Source of the DNA: Streptomyces viridochromogenes DSM 40736
Lineage (GTDB): Bacteria > Actinomycetota > Actinomycetes > Streptomycetales > Streptomycetaceae
Length of the DNA: 37,998 nucleotides
Direction of reading: 5' to 3'
NCBI RefSeq assembly: GCF_000158955.1
Contig: NZ_GG657757.1
Coordinates: 8,279,186 to 8,317,183 of the forward strand
Under the pieces are notes generated by a model. It did no database searches, was not told the DNA's origin, and saw only the letters and a program-made list of their open reading frames with translations. Below are positions 1 to 7,102 of the stretch, piece by piece; position 1 is the first letter of the stretch; the number at the start of each line of letters is the position of its first letter. A program made the position numbers and the translations under genes.

Positions 1-984
1 CGGGCGCGGGCGGAACACACCGCGCGGACGGCCCTGTGGGGCGTCGCCGCAGGTGCCGCGCTCATGGCGTGGATGCGCCCCACCGACGCGGTCTACGTGG
101 CCGCGCCCCTGCTCGTCCTCGCGCTGATACGCCGCCACGGGCGCCTGCTCCTCGCCCTCACGGCGGGCCTCGCGGCGGGTGCCGTGGACTGGGTGATCGA
201 GGCCTACACCGACCACGGCGGCCTCGGGCAGCGACTGGCGGAGGCCTCCCGCATCCAGGGCGGACTGGGCTGGCAGATCGCCGTCGACGACCAGCTGCGC
301 AGCCTCGGCGGACGGGCCCTGTGCCGGCCGTGCACCGGCTCGATGCCCCACCCGCTCGTCACCGCCTGGTGGTTCGTCCTGCCCGTGCTGGCCGGCCTCG
401 CGCTGGTCGTCGCCTTCCGGGCCCGGCGCCCGTCACGGACCGTCGTTCCACTCGCCTGCGCCACCACCGCCGCCCTGCCGTACCTGTTCATGATCGGATA
501 CGCGGCGCCCCGCTTCCTCCAGCCGGCCTACGCACTGCTCGCGATCCCGGTCGCCGACGCCCTGTGGCACCTGGTCAGAACCCCGCGCGGGACGTGGCGG
601 CCGGTCGCCGCCGCCCTGGTCGCACTCGGGCTGGCCGGGCATCTGGCGGTGCAGCTGGCCGTCCTGCAAGGAGCCGTGGCCCGCAACACCGAGAGCCGCC
701 GCGACTGGGACCGCACCGCCGGCGCACTGCACCGCCTCGGCGTCCGCCCACCCTGCCTGCTCACCGGCCACGAGGCCATCCCGATCGGCTACTACACCGG
801 CTGCTCCTCGGGTGCGACCTCCGGCCACAACGAGAACACCACCGTGGCGGACGTCCTGCGCACCGCGGACCGCCTCCCGGTCGCCCACATCAGCCCGGCC
901 GGCGGCACTGCGCCCCGCTACGCCCGCACCTGGCCCGTCCACCGGATCTCGGACCTGGACGTCCGCGTCGCACCGGCTCCCTGA
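1..984 (+). CDS. C-terminal part of a polytopic membrane protein, possibly a GT39/ArnT-like glycosyltransferase
   Basis: The reading frame is open from base 1, so the true start lies upstream. About 328 residues are visible. Several hydrophobic segments (for example around YVAAPLLVLALI, WWFVLPVLAGLALVVAF and VAAALVALGLAGHLAVQLAV) alternate with arginine-rich cytoplasmic loops. The last ~100 residues form a soluble domain containing LLTGHEAIPIGYYTGCSSG. A polytopic membrane domain followed by a short soluble tail is common in actinobacterial GT-C or dolichyl-phosphate-mannose mannosyltransferase-like proteins, but the catalytic first loop is outside the window, so that assignment is only an inference. 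The next gene, a nickel transporter relic, follows after 183 bases in the same direction and looks unrelated. Confidence 0.7.
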   Translation, partial: RARAEHTARTALWGVAAGAALMAWMRPTDAVYVAAPLLVLALIRRHGRLLLALTAGLAAGAVDWVIEAYTDHGGLGQRLAEASRIQGGLGWQIAVDDQLRSLGGRALCRPCTGSMPHPLVTAWWFVLPVLAGLALVVAFRARRPSRTVVPLACATTAALPYLFMIGYAAPRFLQPAYALLAIPVADALWHLVRTPRGTWRPVAAALVALGLAGHLAVQLAVLQGAVARNTESRRDWDRTAGALHRLGVRPPCLLTGHEAIPIGYYTGCSSGATSGHNENTTVADVLRTADRLPVAHISPAGGTAPRYARTWPVHRISDLDVRVAPAP

Positions 985-1127
985 CGCCCGGGGCCGCCCC
1001 ACGCGTCGCGCAGGCGCCCGCACGCACCTGACCGGAACCTCGACCCCACGGCGCCGCGAGGGGCGGTCATCGCCGAGGACGGTTTCGGAGTTTTGGGTTC
1101 CGTGAACAAGACCTGCCACGGGCTTTA

Positions 1128-1144
1128 CTGCGCATGAGTTGCAG
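1128..1144 (+). promoter_or_regulatory. Possible Nur-type nickel repressor box
   Basis: CTGCGC and TTGCAG are separated by five bases (ATGAG), which resembles the Streptomyces Nur box (TTGCAA-N5-TTGCAA) at 4/6 and 5/6 positions. It also forms an imperfect palindrome CTGC...GCAG. It lies 24 bases before the start of the nickel/cobalt transporter relic, which is where a nickel repressor would act. The match is short and imperfect, so this is a candidate only. Confidence 0.25.
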
Positions 1145-1167
1145 GTACCGGAGGATGGCGCGAGGCT

Positions 1168-1636
1168 GTGAAGCGCAGCCGTCCGTCCGACAGAAAGACC
1201 CTCCCCCCGATGACGGCCGCCCCTGAGTCCACGCCTCCCCTCCACGCCCCGGCCCCCGCCCAGCGCACGGCCGGGCGCCGCGTCCGCGCCTCCATGACGC
1301 GGCAGGAGTGGACCAGGGTCGGGGGGATGGCCGCGGTCATCGTCGCCCTGCATGTGATCGGCTGGCTCACCCTCGTCGCGATCGTCGCCCCCGAGCACCG
1401 CACCATCGGCACCCAGACCTTCGGCATCGGCATCGGCGTCACCGCGTACACGCTCGGCATGCGGCACGCCTTCGACGCCGACCACATCGCCGCCATCGAC
1501 AACACCACCCGCAACCTGATGGGCGAGGGTCGGCGCCCGCTGTCCGTCGGCTTTCGTCGCGACCTGGGTGGTGGCGCTGCGGGTGTGGAAGGTCGGGCGC
1601 ATCGAGGAGAAGTGGTCGGGGGATGCGCAGGGGTGA
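1168..1636 (+). pseudogene. NiCoT (HoxN/NixA-type) nickel/cobalt transporter with internal deletion
   Basis: NiCoT permeases carry Ni2+ or Co2+ across the cytoplasmic membrane and are about 330-370 residues with eight membrane helices. Here the first ~129 residues are recognisable: a variable N-terminus, helix 1 (MAAVIVALHVIGWLTLVAIV) and the diagnostic metal-binding helix RHAFDADHIAAIDNTTRN, ending at RPLSVGF near base 1554. The next expected helices are absent. Instead, shifted by one frame, 1553-1636 encodes FVATWVVALRVWKVGRIEEK and a short tail to a TGA, which matches the normal C-terminus of the family. The middle ~180 residues were therefore deleted and the two ends joined out of frame. 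Read straight, the frame gives a 168-residue hybrid ending at 1674. The GTG at 1168 and the in-frame ATG at 1210 are both possible starts. It is very probably non-functional. Confidence 0.85.
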
Positions 1637-1739
1637 CCTCCACCACCGATCGGCCGAGGTTAGAGCCCGCGTAACGGGAAACGCGGAACGGGCACATGAG
1701 ACCCACGAGTCGACGCAGCGCGACAGGGAGGCAGAAGTG

Positions 1740-2243
1740 ATGGGCACGGAACCGATGCACTCCGAACCGATGGCGGACGACGCGTACCAGCCCACCGGCG
1801 GCAACGAGGAGCAGGAGGACGCCGCGCCGCTGGACCTTCAGGACGCCGTTGACGAACGGACCTATGACGACACCCTCGACGAGGGCTACTCCCCGCCGGA
1901 GAAGCCGCTCGGCGTCACCAAGAGCGGCACCACCGCCGCCGAGCAGCACGAGGGCGAGACCCTCGACGAACGCCTTGCGCAGGAGGTCCCCGACGTGTCG
2001 GCCGAGCCCACCGGCGACGGCGTGGGCGACACCCCCGACGGCGACGGCGAACCGGTCGACCCCGAAGCCGGTACCACCCGCGCCGGGCGTCTGGTCGCCC
2101 CGGACGAGGGAGCCCACCCCGACACGACGAAGGAGTCCGTCGCCACGGACGCCGGAATCGACGGGGGCGCGGCGGGCGCGGAGGAGGCGGCGGTCCACGT
2201 GGTGGAGGAGGACGCGCTGCCCGAGGAGGACGGCAGGGCGTGA
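1740..2243 (+). CDS. DUF5709 family protein
   Basis: This 167-residue acidic, hydrophilic protein carries the DUF5709 signature: an N-terminal DDAYQPTGGNEEQEDAA stretch, then LDEGYSPPEKPLGVTKSGTT, then ETLDERLAQEVPD around residues 70-80, with a low-complexity Asp/Glu/Gly tail. The function of the family is unknown. It is widespread in Streptomyces and predicted cytoplasmic, with no signal peptide or membrane segment. The start was chosen at ATG 1740 because AGGGAGG lies 8 bases upstream. A GTG immediately before it (1737) is an equally workable start. The frame extends further upstream, but that part overlaps the transporter relic in another frame and is not conserved. It stands alone, without an operon partner. 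Confidence 0.85.
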   Translation: MGTEPMHSEPMADDAYQPTGGNEEQEDAAPLDLQDAVDERTYDDTLDEGYSPPEKPLGVTKSGTTAAEQHEGETLDERLAQEVPDVSAEPTGDGVGDTPDGDGEPVDPEAGTTRAGRLVAPDEGAHPDTTKESVATDAGIDGGAAGAEEAAVHVVEEDALPEEDGRA

Positions 2244-2308
2244 CCCCACCGCATCCGCGCGCCCCCGCGCGGGCCGGTGCTTCTCGGGGCCCGGGGCGTC
2301 CCTGCGGG

Positions 2309-2515
2309 CTACGGCAGCAGCTTCTCCAGCGCGGCCGGGCCCTCCGCGGCCAGCTTGCGCTTGGCCCATTCCAGGTTGTGCGGGGTGAGGTCCTTCCCCG
2401 AGGCCAGGACGAGGTCCTCCGGGGAGACGTCGGTGCCGGTGCGGGCGTGGAGCAGGCGGTCCGGGGTGGCACGGTCCTCGGGCGGCCGGGACGCGTGGGG
2501 CTCTGGCTTCGACAT
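2309..2515 (-). CDS. Small conserved hypothetical protein (68 aa)
   Basis: The short soluble charged protein begins MSKPEPHASRPPEDRATPD, with a helical C-terminal half (SPEDLVLASGKDLTPHNLEWAKRKLAAEG). The start at 2515 is supported by AGGAG about 9 bases upstream. The same frame is open further upstream to 2584, but that extension has no ribosome-binding site. There is no signal peptide or cysteine. It is convergent with the DUF5709 gene, 65 bases apart. I recognise it only as a type of small Streptomyces protein of unknown role. Confidence 0.65.
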   Translation of the reverse strand: MSKPEPHASRPPEDRATPDRLLHARTGTDVSPEDLVLASGKDLTPHNLEWAKRKLAAEGPAALEKLLP

Positions 2516-2529
2516 GTTCTCTGCTCCTA

Positions 2530-3232
2530 GGGTCCGGATCGCTGGTGCGGCCCCGGTGCTGAAAAACGGGTCCGAGACCACCATTCAACGCGCGAGCCCG
2601 GCGTGCATCCGGAAGAGCCCGCACTCCACAGCGGCGGACCCACCAGTGACCCCACCGACAGCCCCTTCGCACGGTGCCCACCCGACGACCGGAGCCCGCG
2701 GGACCACACCCCGCAGGGCCGGCGTCGGCCGCCGACGCCCCCGCGGGGCGGTGTCCGGCACATCATCGGCCTTCGGTCCGGCGCGACGGCATCCGCTGGA
2801 TCCTTGACCGGCTGCCGGCGGGCTCCGGGGATGTGCCTGGCAGATCATCGGCCGACCGACGGCGGAGCTTCCGATGTGGCGTCCGCCGGGCCCCCGGTCG
2901 GCGTCGGCGGTCTCACCGAGAGGCGTCCGGTCGACCGGTAGCCTGCGGGTTCCCCGGACCGCGTCCGGTCGATCTTCGGCCGATGGCCGACAGGCCCGCC
3001 CCCCTGCACGACGTACACCAGGCCCTCGGTCGGCCGCCGGTCAGCCCGCGGGACCGCATCCGGTTCCCGGCCGGGTGCCGCGCGGGGCGGCGTTCGCCGG
3101 ATCAGGGTCGGCTGCCGGCCCCACACGCTGTGCGTCCGCCGGCGGACGCACGGACACCCCCGTTCGGACGCCTGCCGATGTCGCGTCGTCGTGCTCCGGG
3201 TGACCGTGGAGGCACATGTCCCCGCGACTGAC
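2530..3232. other. Long GC-rich noncoding tract upstream of the chaplin gene
   Basis: About 700 bases hold no convincing gene. Open frames exist on both strands, but their translations are Pro/Arg/Gly-rich, lack ribosome-binding sites and match no family. The tract is rich in CGGCC/GGTCGG words. ATCATCGGCC appears twice (near 2762 and 2843) with a related GATCTTCGGCC near 2971. It ends with a perfect 22-bp palindrome (listed separately). The last part presumably contains the chaplin promoter, which I could not locate; no clear BldN-type -35/-10 pair was seen. Confidence 0.5.
3130..3151. repeat. Perfect 22-bp palindrome
   Basis: GTGCGTCCGCC is followed directly by its exact reverse complement GGCGGACGCAC, with no loop. 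It lies 95 bases upstream of the chaplin start. It could be an operator for a dimeric regulator or a cruciform. The absence of a loop and of a T-tract argues against a terminator. Confidence 0.6.
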
Positions 3233-3245
3233 AAGGAGCTTTCCC

Positions 3246-3482
3246 ATGCGCGTACGTGTGACCGCCGCTGCCGGTCTGGCCTGCGCCGCCCTCCTGGCCT
3301 GTGCCGGTACGGCGAGCGCCGACCAGGGCCCCGTAGGCATCGCCCACCACAGCCCGGGCGTCCTCTCCGGCAACGTCGTGCAGATCCCCATCGACATCGA
3401 CGCCAACATCTGCGGCAACTCGGTCAACTTCTTCGGCGCCTTCAACCCCGCCATCGGCAACAAGTGCAAGATCGGGCACTGA
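3246..3482 (+). CDS. Short chaplin (secreted hydrophobic aerial-hyphae protein)
   Basis: Chaplins are secreted, self-assembling amyloid-like surfactants that coat aerial hyphae and spores of Streptomyces. The 78-residue product has a signal peptide (MRVRVTAAAGLACAALLACA, cleavage near SA-DQ) and one chaplin domain: HHSPGVLSGNVVQIPID followed by NICGNSVNFFGAFNPAIGNK and C, with the two conserved cysteines and the GN motifs. There is no sorting signal or C-terminal membrane anchor, so it belongs to the short ChpD-H class. AAGGAG lies 7 bases before the ATG. The central segment has Phe-Phe-Gly-Ala-Phe where ChpE/ChpH have Val-Ile-Gly-Leu-Leu, making this copy more aromatic than usual. Which lettered chaplin it represents cannot be decided from one gene. 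Confidence 0.93.
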   Translation: MRVRVTAAAGLACAALLACAGTASADQGPVGIAHHSPGVLSGNVVQIPIDIDANICGNSVNFFGAFNPAIGNKCKIGH

Positions 3483-3504
3483 CGCCCCGACCGCCTGACC
3501 GGCC

Positions 3505-3538
3505 GGCGGCGTCCCGCGACGTACCGCGGGACGCCGCC
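3505..3538. terminator. Bidirectional terminator hairpin between chaplin and phosphatase genes
   Basis: A perfect 14-bp stem (GGCGGCGTCCCGCG with CGCGGGACGCCGCC) encloses the six-base loop ACGTAC. It sits between two convergent stop codons (3482 and 3543), so it can end transcription from both sides. No U-tract follows, as is common in Streptomyces. Confidence 0.8.
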
Positions 3539-3542
3539 GCCG

Positions 3543-4664
3543 TCAGTTCCCGCCCTGCCGGCCGGGGGCCAGCACGAGCATCGTGACGTCGTCCCGGACG
3601 TCCGGGCAGTGCCGCACCAGATCGCTCCACACCCGCTCGGCCAGCGCGCCCGGATCCGCGTCGGCAAGGCCGGGCAGCCGCTCGAGCAGGGGATAGAACG
3701 CCCCGTCGGCGTCCCTGGCCTCGGTGACCCCGTCGGACGCCAGAAAGAGCCGGTCACCGGAGCGCAGCCGCACCGAGACGACCTTCGGCGGAGTCACCTC
3801 GGCGAGGCCCAGCCCGAGCGGCGTGCCCGGCTCGACGTCCAGCTCGAGGATCTGCCCGTCCCGCAGCAGCAGCGGCCCGGACTGCCCGCACGCCACGATC
3901 CGCACCACACCCCCGTCGGCGGAGAAGTCCATCAGCACCGCCGTCGCGAACAGCTCGGCATGCGGCTCGCCCGCGGAGTCCACGGCCAGCCTCCGGTCGA
4001 GCCGGGCCGCCACGCCCTCCGGATCCGGCTCGTCCAGCACCGCCTCCCGGAACGCCCCCAGCAGCGACGCGACGGTGTCGACGGCCGACAGCCCGTGTCC
4101 CTGCACGTCGCCCATGACCGCGCGTACGCCGTAGGGGCCTGCCCGTACATCGAAGAAGTCGCCCCCGACCAGCGTCCCGCTCTGCGCGGCCCGGTACAGT
4201 CCCGCGCACCGCACCGGCCCGACACGCTCCGGCAGCGGCGGCACGACGGCCCGCTGCGCGACCTCGGCGACGGCCCGCTCGGTGACCAGCTGGGCGTCAC
4301 GTGTGCTGCGGACGAACGACAGCAGCACGCTCAGCAGCGCGACGAAGCACACGGTCAGGACATCGGTGCTGCCCGGATCGTTCAGACGGAACAGCGGAAC
4401 CGTCAGCACGACCACCGAGAGGCCGCCGAGCACCGCCGTCGCGACCGGTCCGTGTGCCAGGACCGCCAGCGGCGGGATCGCTCCCAGCAGGAAACCGATG
4501 TCCAGCGGCTCCGGACTGATCAGCTCCGCCACGCACACACCCGCCAGCATCGCCGTCGGCAGCACCCTTGCCCAGAGCGGCGGCGGTGCGCCACGCAGCC
4601 AGCCGCGCCGGTCCAGGTCCCGGTACCCGTACCGGCGCGGCAGCCGGCCGCGCACACTGCTCAC
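3543..4664 (-). CDS. Membrane-anchored PP2C/SpoIIE-type serine phosphatase
   Basis: This is a 373-residue RsbU/SpoIIE-like protein phosphatase, a class that usually dephosphorylates anti-sigma-factor antagonists. The N-terminal ~120 residues hold four hydrophobic helices (around VLPTAMLAGVCVAELIS, IGFLLGAIPPLAVLA, AVLGGLSVVVLTVPL and VLTVCFVALLSVLLSFV). A linker helix follows, then the phosphatase domain with the metal-binding motifs GGDFFDVRAG, VMGDVQGHGLSA, FLASDGVTEARD and the terminal DDVTMLVLAPG. There is no GAF, PAS or kinase domain, so any signal would enter through the membrane part. Its partner (an STAS or anti-sigma protein) is not adjacent. The gene is convergent with the chaplin, sharing the terminator at 3505-3538, and divergent from the GNAT gene. 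Confidence 0.9.
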   Translation of the reverse strand: MSSVRGRLPRRYGYRDLDRRGWLRGAPPPLWARVLPTAMLAGVCVAELISPEPLDIGFLLGAIPPLAVLAHGPVATAVLGGLSVVVLTVPLFRLNDPGSTDVLTVCFVALLSVLLSFVRSTRDAQLVTERAVAEVAQRAVVPPLPERVGPVRCAGLYRAAQSGTLVGGDFFDVRAGPYGVRAVMGDVQGHGLSAVDTVASLLGAFREAVLDEPDPEGVAARLDRRLAVDSAGEPHAELFATAVLMDFSADGGVVRIVACGQSGPLLLRDGQILELDVEPGTPLGLGLAEVTPPKVVSVRLRSGDRLFLASDGVTEARDADGAFYPLLERLPGLADADPGALAERVWSDLVRHCPDVRDDVTMLVLAPGRQGGN

Positions 4665-4823
4665 ACCACCACGCTGCTACGCCCCATCGAGCGCCGCACG
4701 CCGGGCCTCGGGCGGTCGGCAGGGCGGCCCTCGCCAGGCCGGGAAAGCGATGGACGGACCCTCGGGTGATCCCGTAGCGTGTGGCCCGCCACGCCCCGAG
4801 ACCCGTGGAAGGAGGGCCGAGTC

Positions 4824-4880
4824 GTGCAGTTCACACCGTCCCGGCGCTCCCTGCCCCTCGTCCCGGCGTGTCACGTCTGA
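4824..4880 (+). other. Possible short upstream ORF (18 aa)
   Basis: GTG at 4824 is preceded by AAGGAGGG at 7-base spacing, one of the strongest ribosome-binding sites in the window. It opens an 18-codon frame, VQFTPSRRSLPLVPACHV, ending 45 bases before the GNAT start. It could be a leader peptide, or the preserved 5' end of a lost gene. There is no further support for translation. Confidence 0.3.
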
Positions 4881-4925
4881 CCTCACCGGGAGCGCTCTCC
4901 GCAGCCTGCATCCCGAAGGAAGTCC

Positions 4926-5813
4926 ATGACTGACGTGGTCATCCGCGCGCTCGACACGAGCGACGCCGATCTCTTCAACACCCTGTCCGACCCGCTGGGC
5001 GCCCGTGAGGGCCACCGGCTGACCCGGCACCGCCCCGACTGGAAACGGGTGGCACTGCGCGATGGCCGAGTCGTCGCCCGCGGCGCCTGGTGGGGTGGCC
5101 CCGACGACACCGAGCCCGTGAACCTCAACTGGTTCGACGTGGCCGAAGGCGAGGAGGAAGCGGGCGCCGCACTCCTGCGCTCCGCCCCCTGGCAGGTGGA
5201 GCTGGAGCTGAACCTGCCCACCGGCTGGCGCGACGACCCGGCGTTGCGCGCCGCGGCCGAGACCCGATTCACCGCCGCCCGGACGGCCGGCTACGAACTC
5301 CTGGTGGAACGCCTCCTGTACCGCTGGACCCCCGACCACGGCCTGCCCGACCGGCCCGGACGCCTGGTGTTCCGCTCCGAACCGGACGACGCGGTGTTCT
5401 TTGACGCGCTGCGCCGCATCCACTCCGCCACTTTGGACGTCCACGCACTGAAGGCCATCGAAGAGGGCGGCCTCGACCAGGCGGCCCAGGAGGAACTCGA
5501 CTTCTTCCACTGGTGCCCCTCGCCCCGCGAGTGGTGGCAGGTCGCGCACACACCGCGGGGCGAACCGGTCGGCATCCACATTCCGGCCCACAACCCGTCG
5601 GGTCCGTGCATCGGCTTCATCGGCGTCCTGCCGGACCAGCGAGGCCACGGCTACGCCTACGACCTGCTGACCGAATGCACCCACTGGCTGGTCGACCACG
5701 GCGCTGAGTTCATCGCCGCGGCGACGGACCTTGGCAACGTCCCCATGGCGGCGAATTTCGCGAAGGCCGGTTTCCCGGTGGTCAAGGAGCGGCTCAACTT
5801 CCGGCCCGTATAG
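4926..5813 (+). CDS. GNAT family N-acetyltransferase
   Basis: This 295-residue GNAT protein would transfer an acyl group from acetyl-CoA to an amine, substrate unknown. The catalytic domain is in the C-terminal half: VGIHIPAHNPSGPCIGFIGV (beta 4), then the acetyl-CoA pyrophosphate loop LPDQRGHGYAYDLL, then NVPMAANFAKAGF, the usual beta 5/alpha 4 segment. The N-terminal half (residues 1-150) resembles a degenerate second GNAT fold, and the length fits a two-domain arrangement. GAAGGAAG lies 5 bases before the ATG. It is convergent with the ferritin-like gene (26 bases apart) and appears to be transcribed alone, unless the upstream short ORF is real. Confidence 0.85.
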   Translation: MTDVVIRALDTSDADLFNTLSDPLGAREGHRLTRHRPDWKRVALRDGRVVARGAWWGGPDDTEPVNLNWFDVAEGEEEAGAALLRSAPWQVELELNLPTGWRDDPALRAAAETRFTAARTAGYELLVERLLYRWTPDHGLPDRPGRLVFRSEPDDAVFFDALRRIHSATLDVHALKAIEEGGLDQAAQEELDFFHWCPSPREWWQVAHTPRGEPVGIHIPAHNPSGPCIGFIGVLPDQRGHGYAYDLLTECTHWLVDHGAEFIAAATDLGNVPMAANFAKAGFPVVKERLNFRPV

Positions 5814-5839
5814 GAACCGGCGATGCGCCTGCGGCCCGC

Positions 5840-6910
5840 TCACACGGGGACGTACCGGAACTCCGGGCCGTAGGTCTCGCCGCTGCCGCCGGGCAGTGGA
5901 CGATCCATCAGCGTCGGAGCACGCCGCTGGAGGTCGGACATCTGGTGCACGGCCCTGTTCAGCAGATCTTTCCTCGTCGCCGGAAGATCCGCTTTCCAAG
6001 CCGCTTCCAGGAGCCGCAGCATCTCGCTGTAGACGTGGTTGAACTCGTCGAGGAGTCGCCTCGTGTCGGCGTCGGGCGCCGACACGCCCGTCGTTCCCCA
6101 GCCCCCGGACGGCACGGTTGCCATGGGCCGGCAGCGAGGCATGGGGATCCGGTCGCCGACGAACTCCCACCGGTCCGGGTTCTCGGAGGTCTTGACGAGT
6201 TTGCGGCCGTGGTAGATCTCGCGGAAGACGTAGTAGTGGGCCAACTCGCCGGCGTCTCCGGGATGGGGATTCTCCGGGGACGCCGAGGTGCCCTCGCCCT
6301 GTTCCTTGATCACGCCGATCGCCGCCTCGACGTCCGCGAGGTTTCCGATGGCCACGATGGTGTTGCCCTGGCCGTGGTGCGCCATGTTCCTGGTCAGCTG
6401 GTGAGACCCGGTGATCAGCTCCGGATGTTCCCTGAACGCCGCCAGGACGGCGCTGTAGAAGGCTCCGATCGAGGTGTAGGTGTCGGCTTTGGCGATCGGG
6501 TGGTCGGGTTCCTCGATGCGCGCGTACATGTCCAGGGAGTTCTTGGTCAGGCCGCTCAGGGAGACGGTCAGGTCCGGCCGGACGCCGCCGGGCAGCGGTC
6601 CCGGATATGCCGGAGCCGTCCTCTCGTCCGAGAGGTGGGGGAAGCCGCCGATGGTGGTGAGGAGATTGCCGGCGAGGCCCAGGTGCGACATCTCGTCGAA
6701 GACGATCTCTCGAATGGCGTTGAAGACGCCCTCGTCCTGGACGGGGTCCTTGATCGACCACAGGCCGCACAAGTAGGGCGGGAGCGTGGCGAGTTCAAGG
6801 AGGACGGCCTGCTGCAAGGATTCCCGCAACCACGCCGCATCGCGTCGCTCCACGGGCTCCTGCATCAATTGGACGATCCTGTTGCTCCGGTAGTCGACGA
6901 GCGAAGTCAC
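5840..6910 (-). CDS. Ferritin-like (VioB/iminophenyl-pyruvate dimer synthase-type) protein
   Basis: This 356-residue protein has the ferritin-like domain found at the end of VioB and RebD. The signature is LRESLQQAVLLELATLPPYL followed by CGLWSIKD, then REIVFDEMSHLGLAGNLLTT, which carries the ExxH pair of a four-helix di-iron-like bundle. Later come GAFYSAVLAAF, HYYVFREIYHGRKLV and a C-terminal helical region. In VioB and RebD the domain is fused to other parts in amino-acid-derived pigment synthesis. Many stand-alone relatives exist with unknown substrates, so no reaction is assigned. GTG 6910 is chosen because the domain begins directly after it and AGAGGGG precedes it. The frame continues to 7072, but that would overlap the divergent promoter region. 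The divergent Cys/His protein at 7103 is the obvious partner. Confidence 0.8.
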   Translation of the reverse strand: MTSLVDYRSNRIVQLMQEPVERRDAAWLRESLQQAVLLELATLPPYLCGLWSIKDPVQDEGVFNAIREIVFDEMSHLGLAGNLLTTIGGFPHLSDERTAPAYPGPLPGGVRPDLTVSLSGLTKNSLDMYARIEEPDHPIAKADTYTSIGAFYSAVLAAFREHPELITGSHQLTRNMAHHGQGNTIVAIGNLADVEAAIGVIKEQGEGTSASPENPHPGDAGELAHYYVFREIYHGRKLVKTSENPDRWEFVGDRIPMPRCRPMATVPSGGWGTTGVSAPDADTRRLLDEFNHVYSEMLRLLEAAWKADLPATRKDLLNRAVHQMSDLQRRAPTLMDRPLPGGSGETYGPEFRYVPV

Positions 6911-7102
6911 GGAAATGCCCCTCTCGTGCGCTGTGCGGGGTTCTCGGCGAATGCCTTTTTCATCGTACGTCGCCCAGTCGCACGTCGCCCTGGTAAGCAC
7001 AACCCCACGAGTGGCGCAAATCGGCATGCAGGTGCACGCTGAAACGGGAGATGTGATCCGCAAAGTACTCAAGACTGTCGACCATTGAGGAGCAAATCAA
7101 AA

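Noticed and set aside
36..1031. Long Arg/Pro-rich frames overlapping the first membrane protein on both strands
   Set aside because: Shadow frames caused by high GC; the hydrophobic pattern and codon bias support only the frame from base 1 to 984.
3130..3151. The 22-bp palindrome as a transcription terminator
   Set aside because: No loop, no T-tract and no gene ending nearby in the right direction.
2845..3234. 129-codon minus-strand frame in the chaplin upstream region
   Set aside because: Ser/Arg/Pro-rich translation, no ribosome-binding site, no recognisable domain, and overlaps the likely chaplin promoter.
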